The notes under the pieces are model-generated. The model saw only the letters and a list, made by a program, of their open reading frames with translations. It was not told the origin of the DNA and did no database searches. A program made the translations under genes and the position numbers. Shown one piece after another: positions 16,227-25,293 of a stretch of DNA of 64,000 nt. The stretch comes from a candidate division TM6 bacterium GW2011_GWE2_41_16 (lineage in GTDB: Bacteria > Babelota > Babeliae > Babelales > Babelaceae): positions 1-64,000 of the forward strand of contig LCAT01000003.1 of the NCBI GenBank assembly GCA_000996695.1, given 5' to 3'. The first letter of the stretch is position 1. Every line of letters starts with the position of its first letter.

Positions 16227-17264
16227 TTATTTTGCGATTACGAGTGTATCGAGAAGCTCAACCGAAAAGCTGTTACCATTCGGTACGACTTTATACGCAT
16301 GTTGTGTGATGTTGTTACCATCAACATCAACTACCACAAAATTATATCCGAAATAAATTCGTGGGTTTGGATTGTTGTAACGCGCTGGGTTGTCGGGCAG
16401 GGCGCCTGCATCACCGGTAAGTTGTTGTACAAGGACATTATCGATGGCGGTTGTGGTGGTATTGGAGATATTTGATCTCAGATAGATATGTTCATGCGCG
16501 CAGAAAAACGTGTCAAAATGATGTGCTACTGCAATGTTCCATATGCGGCGTACATTTGCGCCGACAGGGTATCCAAGTGCCGAAAAAGCTGGTCCATGTG
16601 CAAGAACAAATTTATGTTTGGCAGACGAACTTTGTGTTTGCTGCGCGAACCAATTTATTTGTTCATCATCATAGCCTACGGGATCAAAATCGTTATCGCA
16701 GTGTATTGCGCCGGGCTCTGTGCCATAAATACCAAATGAGTCGAGTACGACAAAGAGTGATTTTTCTGTGCCTTCGCCATGCTCAAAAGAGTAGGTTAAG
16801 TGTCTAAAATCAACGGGTGTTTGTGGACCATTGTCAGGCATATCGCTAAACGTTTGAGCAAATTCTTCTTGCAGCGGCAGTTCGGTCCACCAGGTTGTAC
16901 CATACAGATCTGAGTTGCCGATTCCCACATATAATTTGATGTCCCCCAGTGATTGTGTCATCCAGGTTTTCCAATACTCAAGGTTGCTTGTCACGCTTGG
17001 ATCAGCTTTGGGGAAGGCGCGATTGATAAGATCTCCCATAAAAATTGCGAAAGAAGGCTTGGGATACAGTCCTGCGATGTAACCGTTTATGAAGCCGAGC
17101 ACGGGGATGTTAAATAAATTAGCAGGGAATGGCTTTGTGTCCCAGTCAGCTTTTGGTGCGCGGCAGTCTGAGTACACGACAAATCGAAACGCTTGAAGCT
17201 GGCTTGTTTGAATAAAAAGGATACAGGCGATGCCGATGAGTGCGTGTTTTTTTAACAAGAACAT
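16227..17264 (-). CDS. exported metallophosphoesterase
   Basis: This 345-residue protein has a signal peptide (MFLLKKHALIGIACILFIQT region, cleavage about residue 25). It has calcineurin-like motifs: VVYSDCR (metal Asp), FMGDLINRA near 96, IGNSDLYG in place of GNHD, LAHGPAF and FCAHEHIYLRS. The GNSD variant keeps the Asn. The layout is close to purple-acid or PhoD-neighbouring phosphoesterases exported to the periplasm. Substrate is unknown. It lies 10 bases upstream of the nitroreductase gene on the same strand. Confidence 0.8.
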   Translation of the reverse strand: MFLLKKHALIGIACILFIQTSQLQAFRFVVYSDCRAPKADWDTKPFPANLFNIPVLGFINGYIAGLYPKPSFAIFMGDLINRAFPKADPSVTSNLEYWKTWMTQSLGDIKLYVGIGNSDLYGTTWWTELPLQEEFAQTFSDMPDNGPQTPVDFRHLTYSFEHGEGTEKSLFVVLDSFGIYGTEPGAIHCDNDFDPVGYDDEQINWFAQQTQSSSAKHKFVLAHGPAFSALGYPVGANVRRIWNIAVAHHFDTFFCAHEHIYLRSNISNTTTTAIDNVLVQQLTGDAGALPDNPARYNNPNPRIYFGYNFVVVDVDGNNITQHAYKVVPNGNSFSVELLDTLVIAK

Positions 17265-17297
17265 ACGTTCTCCATACTTTTCAAGAATAAGTTTTTT

Positions 17298-18104
17298 TTA
17301 AAAGCTATAGCCAAGACCGACCTGAAAGGTAAATAAATGCCGGTCTATGAGCCACTCATTTTTATGAATCAGGCAAATTGACTCTGTTGGGCATCGTGGT
17401 ACGAGACGGTACCTAAAAAAGGTGTCCAATAAAAAGTGGCATCCGAGCATGCATTGGATACCCGCGTCAATGGCAAAACTAAATGCGGTTTTTGTTTTTT
17501 TGCTCGACTCGAGCGTATGGCTTGTGGGTAAAATGACCGAAAAATGGTCAACGTCAACGGTATTGGGACCTACGATCAATTTTGTGAGCTGCTTAGTAAA
17601 AAAAACTGCAGGCCCGATACCGAGGTATGGTTGTACTATGCCACAGGGCAGGTTCGGAGTGGTGAGTAGTCCTTGGCGTACTGCGAACATAAACGAGAGA
17701 GCGGTGAATGTTCGTTTATTGCAAAAATCGACGGAAGCAGTGGTTGTTGCTGTTTGACTGCTGTTTGATGGGTTTGCATAGGTCACAAAGACGGTGTCGT
17801 TTTTGTGATAACGGTTGAGAGTGTTGTAGTTCGCATCAAGGTATGCGCCAAAGTGATGCGCCCAAAACCCATACTTTAAACCACCCGTGAGTGCTGGAGA
17901 CGATTGGTCCATGGACATATCGAACGAGGCGCTCAGGTTGCTTATGCCATAGGTGTTTTGTGAGGTGATACGCGAGAGCTCGGATTTTGTTAAAAACCAC
18001 CCGCCGTAGCCGGTAAAAAACGCCTGTACACCGATGGTTGTCTGAACCATGCACATGGTTATGCATGCCAGCGCATATACTATTTTTGAATGGTACGTAA
18101 GCAT
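17298..18104 (-). CDS. outer-membrane beta-barrel protein
   Basis: The protein has about 268 residues. The start at 18104 is chosen over 18164 because AAGGGAAGA precedes it and the signal peptide then lies at the N-terminus (LTYHSKIVYALACITMCMV region). The mature sequence alternates polar and aromatic residues and contains typical barrel strands. Examples are GGLKYGFWAHHFGAYLDANY, FTALSFMFAVRQGLL, FSFAIDAGIQCML and the C-terminal FTFQVGLGYSF, which ends in Phe as outer-membrane barrels usually do. It resembles OmpA/porin-like small barrels. It indicates a Gram-negative envelope. Confidence 0.75.
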   Translation of the reverse strand: MLTYHSKIVYALACITMCMVQTTIGVQAFFTGYGGWFLTKSELSRITSQNTYGISNLSASFDMSMDQSSPALTGGLKYGFWAHHFGAYLDANYNTLNRYHKNDTVFVTYANPSNSSQTATTTASVDFCNKRTFTALSFMFAVRQGLLTTPNLPCGIVQPYLGIGPAVFFTKQLTKLIVGPNTVDVDHFSVILPTSHTLESSKKTKTAFSFAIDAGIQCMLGCHFLLDTFFRYRLVPRCPTESICLIHKNEWLIDRHLFTFQVGLGYSF

Positions 18105-18207
18105 GAGTCTTCCCTTTTTTTGTAGTGAGATCTCTTCTGGTGGACAAGAGTATTGCTGGTTCATTGGGGAAGAGTAAAGACGGAAAAATTTTATGCAAGA
18201 AAATTTT

Positions 18208-18867
18208 TTAAAGCTTCAAAATAAACTTACGTGAGCCAAGTGGTTGGATCATGCTTACTAATATGATGCTGGTGATTATATCGATTATATCGACAGAATA
18301 TTCACTATGAGATGTTGTTTTCGTAATGGCCATAAACGAGATTGCACAAACAGCTGCCCAGGCGATTATTTTAAGCATTTTTTTTGTGTTTAATGTTTGT
18401 TTATACAATGTGACGAGATTGTATGATTCTTCGAATACAATGGCAAAAAAAAGTCCTATTGCAACGGGAGTCAGCCAGGGCGTTAGCCAATATGGCAAGG
18501 ATTGTAACAAAGAATCTGTAGCAAGTTCTATTACAACTGCCGTAAAAGTGATCCCACTAAACAATAAAAAAAAGATAAGCAGTCCTACATACTTGAAGAG
18601 GATGTTATTTGATAATAAGGACCAATAATCAGCTTTTTGTTCGGTTGTGAGAGAAGTTTTTTTTAATAATTCGACGATGATACTTACAGTAGTAAGCACA
18701 ATAAGCATAGTAGTAAGCACAATGGGTAGGCCCATGTTAGAGATAAGCTGGCTGCGATTAAACCCATTGTAGAGAAATAAAGCTGCAATAAAGATTGCTA
18801 TATTGATGAGGCCGACCAGATACAGCTTACTCCACAGCCAGCGATTGAAATTGACACGATCGTTCAT
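18208..18867 (-). CDS. multi-pass membrane protein, paralogue A
   Basis: The start at 18867 is chosen over 18879 by comparison with its tandem paralogue, since both begin MNDR(V/I)(N/S)FNRWLWSKLYL. About 219 residues with five or six membrane segments. Shared features are the first helix after KLYL, a (T/L)EQK or TTIQKSEF loop after helix 3, FEESYNLVTLYKQ, and the closing PLGSRKFIL. No known family was recognised. It is arranged head-to-tail with paralogue B, 18 bases apart, so probably one operon from a local duplication. Confidence 0.65.
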   Translation of the reverse strand: MNDRVNFNRWLWSKLYLVGLINIAIFIAALFLYNGFNRSQLISNMGLPIVLTTMLIVLTTVSIIVELLKKTSLTTEQKADYWSLLSNNILFKYVGLLIFFLLFSGITFTAVVIELATDSLLQSLPYWLTPWLTPVAIGLFFAIVFEESYNLVTLYKQTLNTKKMLKIIAWAAVCAISFMAITKTTSHSEYSVDIIDIITSIILVSMIQPLGSRKFILKL

Positions 18868-18885
18868 GTTTTTCACCAATTTTTT

Positions 18886-19557
18886 TTAAAGTCCCAAAAT
18901 AAACTTACGCGAGCCGAGTGGTCTGATTAGTTTTACTAACACAATCCCAGTAGCTATGGCTATCTGTTCGGAATCTCCCTCATGGCCAATGTGCTTTATT
19001 ATTATCATCGTAATGGTGATAAACATGATGGTGCAGAAAGCAGCCCATGTGATTATTGTGAATAATTTTTGTGTGGTTAATTTTTGTTCATACAATCTGG
19101 TGAGATTGTATGATTCTTCGAACATCATGGCAATAAACCAGCCTATACCAAGCGGGTATATAAGAGGTATTATAAGAAATGATGGTACAATGTTATCCAA
19201 AAAAAATGGATGCACTAGACCCCATATTATAAACGCTGCAAATGAGCCTCCAATCAATAATACACAAATCCAATAAATGCCTAAAACGCCCGCATATTTT
19301 AATGTTAACTTATCGAATAATTTTGATCTGAATTCGGATTTTTGTATTGTTGTGAGTGGTGTTTTTTTTAATATTTCAAAAATAGCGTATGCAAGAGCAA
19401 TAATGAATGCAATATAAAAGACGGTATTTAAAGGGGGTGAAGGCATTCTGAAATTGTTAAAAAGAAACATTAAAAAAGTGATTGTGAGTGCGCTGCCGAT
19501 ATTGATGAGATACAGCTTACTCCACAACCAGCGATTGAAAGAAATACGATCGTTCAT
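18886..19557 (-). CDS. multi-pass membrane protein, paralogue B
   Basis: This 223-residue protein shares the start MNDRISFNRWLWSKLYL, the loop MMFEESYNLTRLYEQKLTTQK and the end PLGSRKFILGL with the gene just downstream. It is predicted to have five or six membrane helices. It is more hydrophobic in the central part (SFLIIPLIYPLGIGWFI). GGAGAACG precedes the ATG. Function is unknown. The conserved FEESYN loop between two helices would be a good candidate active or binding site. Confidence 0.65.
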   Translation of the reverse strand: MNDRISFNRWLWSKLYLINIGSALTITFLMFLFNNFRMPSPPLNTVFYIAFIIALAYAIFEILKKTPLTTIQKSEFRSKLFDKLTLKYAGVLGIYWICVLLIGGSFAAFIIWGLVHPFFLDNIVPSFLIIPLIYPLGIGWFIAMMFEESYNLTRLYEQKLTTQKLFTIITWAAFCTIMFITITMIIIKHIGHEGDSEQIAIATGIVLVKLIRPLGSRKFILGL

Positions 19558-19758
19558 GCGTTCTCCAAATTTTTTAAAACATTTTTTTTCAGTTTAAGCA
19601 GGGTGCATGGTGGCATCATAGTCATGAGCGGTTAATTTTTTAAAGAGTTGGTTTTGTTGTGTCACATTGAGCCTTAATCACGCATGGTTTATACTAGAAA
19701 TCTATATGATTTTTTGCGTGCCGATACGGCTTTTTTATAACCCAGATGAGGTTTGCCC

Positions 19759-22695
19759 ATGGAGTACAAAGATACACTCAATCTACCAAAAACTGACTTT
19801 CCGATACGTCCAAATGCAAAGGTGGATGATCCTGCGCTTATTGCACGTTGGGAAAAAGAATCTTTGTATACCCAGGCGATGAGCTTGAACAAAGGTTCTG
19901 ACATGTTTCTTTTGCACATTGGGCCTCCTTATGCAAACGGTAACATTCATTTGGGGCATGCATACAACGGCATTTTAAAAGATATTGTTTCTAAGTCATA
20001 TCGCATGGCTGGCTCGCATGTACCCGTTCGTCCAGGATGGGACTGCCATGGCTTGCCCATCGAGATTAAGGTTACTACTGAACAGCCAGGCTTGAGCGGC
20101 GTTGCTCTTAAAACCGCATGCCGCGCGTATGCTACCAAGTGGGTGGACGTTCAGCGCGATGGCTTTAAGCGCCTTGGCATCGTGATGGAGTGGGACCGTC
20201 CATATCTTACGATGAGCCCTGAGTACGAGTCGCGTGTGGTTGAGGCTTTTTTAAAGCTCTCACATGCAGGCTTTATTGAACGTAAATTGAAGTCGGTTGC
20301 TTGGTGCGCGTCATGCAAAACCACGCTTGCATCAGCCGAGATCGAGTATGAAGACCGCAAGGATCCTTCGCTCTATGTTGCTATGCAGTTTGATAACGGA
20401 ACACTCACCAAAATTTTTTGGGAAAAGACTGGTTTACATGCGCAAGAGCCGGTGTTTATAGTTATCTGGACCACGACGCCATGGACCCTGCCGTTGAATC
20501 GCGCGGTATCGATCAAAGAGGGTGCGTTCTATACCGTTGCCCGTTGCAAAGATAGAGCAAAAATCACTAAGACATGTCCAGATACATGTCCTGGAGATGC
20601 ATTTAATAATCAAATTGGTGTAAGTCAAAATAGCGAAGGCTATAAAATTATTGTTGTCGGATCCGCGCGCTATGATGCGTTCAATGAATTGCTCGGTGGA
20701 ATATGCGAAAAAATTGCAGAAATACCCTTTGATATGCTCAAGGGCGCTCAGCTGCAGCACTTGTATGACACCCAGCGTCGTGTGCCCGTTATTATAGACT
20801 CGGAAGTCTCGTTGACCGATGGTACTGCGAGTGTGCATATCGCTCCGGGGTGCGGACCATCTGACTATGAGTTGGGCGTAAAAAATAATCTCGAAATTTA
20901 CTCTCCACTCAGTGATGAGGGGCGTTATACTGCGGGCATTAAACCCGAGTCTTTAGAAGGCATGAGCTTTATTGATGCGCAAATTTGGGTCATCAAAGAC
21001 CTTGCTGCGCGCGGGTTACTGCTCTTTAAAAATTCTATCAAACATAGCTATCCTCATTGTTGGCGTTGTCATAATGGGCTTATGTTCCGTGCAACACCGC
21101 AGTGGTTCTTTGATTTGAAAAAAAACGCGGTGCAAGATCGTGCGCTTGCTGCGATTAACGATATCGAGTTTAATCCCAAAGGCGGACAAAACTTTTTGCG
21201 CGCAACGGTCGAGACCAGGTGGGAGTGGTGTTTGTCACGTCAACGCATCTGGGGTGTGCCGATTGTCGCGCTTGTTTGTGAAAAGTGTGGCCATGGCCTG
21301 GTTGATAAAGCAATGGGTGCGTTTATTGTAGAGCACATCGCAAAAGAGGGAATCGAATTCTGGGACAAGGTATCGATCGAAGAGCTGTTTAAACATATTG
21401 AAAGCTCGCATGCATGCTCTCATTGTAGTGCGACCACCTGGCGCAAAGAGAGCGATATTTTGGACGTGTGGTTTGAGTCAGGTCTGAGCCACTATGCCGT
21501 ATTAAAACAGGATCCAACGCTTGGCTTCCCGGCTCAGTTATACCTTGAAGGTATCGATCAGCACCGTGGCTGGTTCCAAAGTTCTTTGTTAACCGCCATT
21601 GCTCTCTACGGTCAAGCACCGATGGAAGGGATCATGACGCACGGGTTTACCGTTGATGAGCAGGGTCGCAAGATGTCCAAGTCGCTTGGCAACGTAGTAA
21701 ATCCACAGGATGTGGTCGATAAAATTGGCACGGACGGGTTACGATTGTGGGTTGCATCGATCGGTAACGATGGTGACGCGGTTATGTCGCAAAAACTGCT
21801 CGATAACGTTACTGAAGTGTATCGAAAAATTCGTAATACCATGCGCTTTTTGTTGCAAAATCTCTATGATTACCAGCATGAGCGTGATGCGGTTGCCGTT
21901 AAAGATCTTATGATCATTGATCAATACGCGCTGACACGCTTAAATGTGTTTAATGAGCGTATGCTTAAAGCATATTCACAATATGACTCAACAGCTCTGT
22001 ACCATGGTTTTGCTGAGTATTGCACGGTTGAATTGAGCTCGTTGTATCTTGATGTGGTCAAAGATCGTTTGTATACCGAAACGGCTGGTGGTGTTAAACG
22101 TCGATCAACACAAACGGTTATTTGGTACATTCTTGATACGCTGACGCGTTTAAGCGCGCCGATATTATCGTGCACCGCGGAGCTTGTTGCAGATCAGTAC
22201 CAACAACCTGGACATCCTTCGATACACCTCCAGGGGTTCCGTGATGTATCTGGCGAGTGCGCTGCGTGCCGTAATGTGTGTGCGCTTGAAGCGGTTGATA
22301 TTTTGGTGCGTGACATGCGGCCATTGCTCTTGCGTGCACTTGAGGTGCAACGTGCAAGTGGGGCGATAAAGCACTCGCTCGAGGCGTCAATTCATATATA
22401 TCTGGCTCATGATAGCTCGTTCCATGCGCCGCTCAAAGACGTTGCAGCGTATGCGCGCGATGCAGGTTCGTCCATTGAAGCTTTCATTCAAGAGTTGCTC
22501 ATTGTTTCAGACGTTGTTATAGAGTCTGCGCATGATGACTCATACAGCTTTATGGGGGATGGGGTGTATGTGCGCGTTGACCATGCTGCCGGGGGTAAGT
22601 GCCCACGCTGTTGGCAATGGACGAAGAGCGCAAAAGAAGATCTTCTGTGTGATCGCTGTGCTGAGATTATAACAAGCGCCCAGCGCTTGACCTGA
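19759..22695 (+). CDS. ileS: isoleucyl-tRNA synthetase
   Basis: This 978-residue enzyme charges tRNA-Ile. The class I HIGH motif appears as HLGHAYNG in GPPYANGNIHLGHAYNG near residue 55. The editing (CP1) domain has TTTPWTLPLNRA, and the KMSKS motif is GRKMSKSLGN near 630. A C-terminal zinc knuckle CPRCWQW...CDRC closes the protein, as in eubacterial-type IleRS. The ATG at 19759 is preferred over the TTG at 19753 because TGAGG at 19746-19750 has 8-base spacing. It ends at a strong bidirectional hairpin. Confidence 0.97.
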   Translation: MEYKDTLNLPKTDFPIRPNAKVDDPALIARWEKESLYTQAMSLNKGSDMFLLHIGPPYANGNIHLGHAYNGILKDIVSKSYRMAGSHVPVRPGWDCHGLPIEIKVTTEQPGLSGVALKTACRAYATKWVDVQRDGFKRLGIVMEWDRPYLTMSPEYESRVVEAFLKLSHAGFIERKLKSVAWCASCKTTLASAEIEYEDRKDPSLYVAMQFDNGTLTKIFWEKTGLHAQEPVFIVIWTTTPWTLPLNRAVSIKEGAFYTVARCKDRAKITKTCPDTCPGDAFNNQIGVSQNSEGYKIIVVGSARYDAFNELLGGICEKIAEIPFDMLKGAQLQHLYDTQRRVPVIIDSEVSLTDGTASVHIAPGCGPSDYELGVKNNLEIYSPLSDEGRYTAGIKPESLEGMSFIDAQIWVIKDLAARGLLLFKNSIKHSYPHCWRCHNGLMFRATPQWFFDLKKNAVQDRALAAINDIEFNPKGGQNFLRATVETRWEWCLSRQRIWGVPIVALVCEKCGHGLVDKAMGAFIVEHIAKEGIEFWDKVSIEELFKHIESSHACSHCSATTWRKESDILDVWFESGLSHYAVLKQDPTLGFPAQLYLEGIDQHRGWFQSSLLTAIALYGQAPMEGIMTHGFTVDEQGRKMSKSLGNVVNPQDVVDKIGTDGLRLWVASIGNDGDAVMSQKLLDNVTEVYRKIRNTMRFLLQNLYDYQHERDAVAVKDLMIIDQYALTRLNVFNERMLKAYSQYDSTALYHGFAEYCTVELSSLYLDVVKDRLYTETAGGVKRRSTQTVIWYILDTLTRLSAPILSCTAELVADQYQQPGHPSIHLQGFRDVSGECAACRNVCALEAVDILVRDMRPLLLRALEVQRASGAIKHSLEASIHIYLAHDSSFHAPLKDVAAYARDAGSSIEAFIQELLIVSDVVIESAHDDSYSFMGDGVYVRVDHAAGGKCPRCWQWTKSAKEDLLCDRCAEIITSAQRLT

Positions 22696-22704
22696 TGACA
22701 TAAG

Positions 22705-22757
22705 AAGCCCTTGCCTGCCAGCCATAGCCTCTGGCGACGGCTGGACCCGTTGACATA
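22705..22757. repeat. possible dispersed repeat fragment
   Basis: AAGCCCTTGCC...AGCC-AT-AGCC and the closing GGACCCGTTGACATAA resemble the CCCATTGACATAA end of the 1.4-kb repeat. The similarity is short, so this assignment is tentative. Confidence 0.35.
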
Positions 22758-22763
22758 AAAATA

Positions 22764-22798
22764 AAAGAACCCGGGGGCAAAAACAACCCGGGTTCTTT
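22764..22798. terminator. bidirectional terminator between ileS and minus-strand gene
   Basis: The 12-base arms AAAGAACCCGGG (22764-22775) and CCCGGGTTCTTT (22787-22798) pair perfectly with an 11-base loop. A-rich and T-rich flanks suit termination of both convergent genes. Confidence 0.85.
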
Positions 22799-22819
22799 GT
22801 GTTGCAGTATGTTTGATGT

Positions 22820-23698
22820 TTAATCAGCAAGAGCTCTTCTGAGATTTTTCTGTGCACTGCTGAGGGCTCTTTCATGTTTGCCCATGATTTTTGAGCTTGT
22901 TACGTCTTTAGTTTTTGTTGCTTCTTCTTTGGGTGCAGCTTTATCTGGTGTTGCTTTTGCTTTTTCTTCAGCTACTTTTTCTTCATCGGTTATTCTTTTT
23001 ATATATTCAAGTACATGAAGACTTTTTTCAGTCGTGTTTATTGCTTGTAGAATGCTTCTAAACTCATCGTGTAATTTAACTTTTTGTGCTTTAACCAGAT
23101 CTTTGATTTTTGAAGCAGTGTCTTTGATTTCAGTGGTGATAGCATCAGCAGCCTCCAGCGTAGCATCCATTTGTTCTTTTGTGTCTGCATTTTTTATTGC
23201 TTTTGGTGTGAAGTCAGGTGGGTTTGATCCTTCTGATCGTGATTTGTAAAGGTTTTTAATTGGGTCTTTTACGGTGCTGTCTTCGATGGCGTTTAACTGA
23301 TCTTGGTAGTCTTTAATGGCTTCTTTGAGTGACGTAAATCTGCCCTTTATTGATTCAACTTTTTCGTCTTCTTTTGCTAGGGGTGCACTTGTACTTGCTT
23401 TATCTGTTGGTGTAGTGCCGCTGCTATTTGGGGAAGAAGTTTTGTTGCTACTATCTGATGATGATGAAGAGGGGAATGGTGCATAGGAGCCACTGTCCCA
23501 TGGACTGCTGTATGAGCTGTAGTTTGATGGTGAATAATAGCTACTGTCTGAGCCATAGCCGCTACCGGATGATGACGATGGCCAGTTAAAATCAAAAGCC
23601 CCTCCCGAAGTCGATTGGGAAGGGCGTGCTTGTAGAGCTTTTTTTTGTTCTTCGAGACGTTCAGTCTCTGCTTTTAAGATCTTTTTTTTTTTTCCAGC
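22820..23698 (-). CDS. 3' part of exported coiled-coil protein, after frame break
   Basis: This open frame of about 290 codons has no usable start until an internal ATG at 23170, and it continues directly from the gene at 23674-24846 across a 12-T run (12-A in the coding strand). It opens with an acidic/basic helix (AETERLEEQKKALQ). A Ser/Tyr/Gly/Pro-rich low-complexity segment of about 60 residues follows (SSGSGYGSDSSYYSPSNY), then coiled-coil helices (TTEIKDTASKIKDLVKAQK), a Lys/Ala/Glu-rich stretch and an end at ALAD. It is probably expressed only if the homopolymer slips by one base, or if the break is a sequencing error. Confidence 0.6.
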   Translation of the reverse strand, partial: AGKKKKILKAETERLEEQKKALQARPSQSTSGGAFDFNWPSSSSGSGYGSDSSYYSPSNYSSYSSPWDSGSYAPFPSSSSSDSSNKTSSPNSSGTTPTDKASTSAPLAKEDEKVESIKGRFTSLKEAIKDYQDQLNAIEDSTVKDPIKNLYKSRSEGSNPPDFTPKAIKNADTKEQMDATLEAADAITTEIKDTASKIKDLVKAQKVKLHDEFRSILQAINTTEKSLHVLEYIKRITDEEKVAEEKAKATPDKAAPKEEATKTKDVTSSKIMGKHERALSSAQKNLRRALAD

Positions 23699-24846
23699 TC
23701 AGCTGGTTCGTATTCCTTGAGGAATGCTTCCAGTTTATTGAGTATCTCGTCAGTATACAGAGCTGCAGCGATTGCATCGGTTACTTTTTCAAGTGCCTCT
23801 TTGGTTTCGCCCGAGAGCTGTTTTTCTAAGTCTTCTTGGGCTTTAGGTTCGCGATCATATTGTTCGCGTGCACCTTGGTCACCAATTTTTTCATAAGCAT
23901 CTTGCAGGGTTTGTAGTGAAAGTTGCGCTGCTTTTTTCTCGCGCTTGATGTCTTTATCTGTTGCGCCTTCTTCTTTGAGGCGGCTCTCGAGTGCTTCGAT
24001 ATCGTATTCTTTTACTTTAGTGTCATATGCTTTTTTGATCTCTTTTTGTGTTGCGCTTTTTTCGACATCAAGAATGGTATATGGAGAATCTTCTTCTGTT
24101 TTTGTGATGTCTGGAACGGTGATTCGACCAACATTCTTATCAAGAGCTTTTTTGAGTTCTTCGAGTTTTTTGAGCATATCAATGTATGCGCCCTTGGCAA
24201 GACGATCATAATGCTCTTGTTTGTTAATAACGCGCAGGTAAAATACGAGGTTATTAAGGTCTGTACCCCAAGATTTAAGCTTGTTTTCTTTGAGTTGGAG
24301 CGATGAACCTTTTTGGATAAGGGCATCGATGTGTTCGATAAGCTTATCAAGCGTGTCTTTTGTGGATGATTGTTTGGTTGAGAGCGGACGAATGGCGCTT
24401 GTTGATTTTGCATCTGGCGTTGCTATGGGCGCTTTTTCTTCTGCAACAACGTCTTCATCTTTTTCTTCTTGAGCAGGTTGTTCTGCTGGTGCAGCATCCA
24501 TGCCTTTAGCTTCTTCACGGAGTTTATCGAGGGTAATGTCGGCAAACCCAGCTTTTTGAAGTTCTTCGATAACTGGTTTAAGTTCGTCATCGCTTGAGTT
24601 TTTAACAATGTCTGCGCCGAGCTTTGCCATGTTGTCCCAGTCTGCTGGGCTCATTTTTTCGAACATATCATTGAGCTCTTGCATAGCCTTTTCTTCTTGC
24701 TCAGGTGAGAGTTGCGGAGCAAGAGGCGGTTGACCTTGTTGTCCTATTGGAGGTACAGCTGGACCACCAGTTAGCGCGTGCATTGGCATGCTTGCTATGG
24801 ATAGCGATAAAAGCAAGCCGATTACAAATTTTTTTGGATGAATCAT
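23674..24846 (-). CDS. exported protein with degenerate J-like domain, 5' part
   Basis: The start at 24846 (MIHPKKFVIG) is chosen because GAGAGG lies 8 bases upstream and a signal peptide follows at once, cleaving after MPMHA. About 390 residues. After a Pro/Gln-rich spacer comes a helical charged region. Then, near residues 250-330, comes a J-like block: SPYTILDVEKSATQKEIKKA, DTKVKEYD and LQTLQDAYEKIGDQGAREQY. The usual HPD between helices II and III is absent (KEYD occupies the site), so Hsp70 stimulation is doubtful. The frame ends just after a 12-A run, but an open frame continues in -1 to 22820. Confidence 0.7.
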   Translation of the reverse strand: MIHPKKFVIGLLLSLSIASMPMHALTGGPAVPPIGQQGQPPLAPQLSPEQEEKAMQELNDMFEKMSPADWDNMAKLGADIVKNSSDDELKPVIEELQKAGFADITLDKLREEAKGMDAAPAEQPAQEEKDEDVVAEEKAPIATPDAKSTSAIRPLSTKQSSTKDTLDKLIEHIDALIQKGSSLQLKENKLKSWGTDLNNLVFYLRVINKQEHYDRLAKGAYIDMLKKLEELKKALDKNVGRITVPDITKTEEDSPYTILDVEKSATQKEIKKAYDTKVKEYDIEALESRLKEEGATDKDIKREKKAAQLSLQTLQDAYEKIGDQGAREQYDREPKAQEDLEKQLSGETKEALEKVTDAIAAALYTDEILNKLEAFLKEYEPAELEKKKRS

Positions 24847-24924
24847 TGCAAAAACCTCTCTGGTTTGTGTACATATAAACATACTTTTTGCCCTTTTTTT
24901 AACGGTTTTGTTGCGTGGTTTCTT

Positions 24925-25293
24925 ATGACATTTAATCTTAATAGTAAAATTTTTTTTAAAAAAAGTCAATCACATGGCTTTATATTAATGGAGCACATAG
25001 TCTCGCTGGTGTTTATTTGTACTATTTTAGCTGTATCATTATGCATTTTTTATTCAGCGGTGCATACCATACATATATTAGAGCGAAAGATACAGGGTGT
25101 TTTTGTTGCGCGATCTGTTTTACTTGATTTGCCTGACCAAAAGGAATTATCGACGATGATTCGTCGTAATGGGTGCAATGTTTTTATTGAAAAAGAGGCT
25201 CAAGAATACGGCGTATGTATTTTGAAGGTAAAGGTGGTAGACGCACGCTTTTTCACGGTATTGTTTTCTTCTGAGGTGTGTGTTGATGCATAA
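24925..25293 (+). CDS. type IV pilin/pseudopilin-like protein
   Basis: The protein has about 122 residues. A short basic leader (KIFFKKSQSHG) is followed by FILMEHIVSLVFICTILAVS. This is the prepilin peptidase pattern, cleavage after Gly then a hydrophobic helix with Glu at +5 (F-I-L-M-E). The remaining part is short and beta-rich. The ATG at 24925 has only a weak ribosome-binding site, so the exact start is uncertain. It overlaps the next pilin-like gene by 8 bases, suggesting translational coupling. It is divergent from the exported J-like gene. Role is probably minor pilin in a type IV pilus or type II secretion machine. Confidence 0.7.
   Translation: MTFNLNSKIFFKKSQSHGFILMEHIVSLVFICTILAVSLCIFYSAVHTIHILERKIQGVFVARSVLLDLPDQKELSTMIRRNGCNVFIEKEAQEYGVCILKVKVVDARFFTVLFSSEVCVDA

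Noticed and set aside
22740-22760. TTGACATAA as a -35 promoter
   Set aside because: It lies between convergent genes, has no -10 partner and resembles part of the dispersed repeat.
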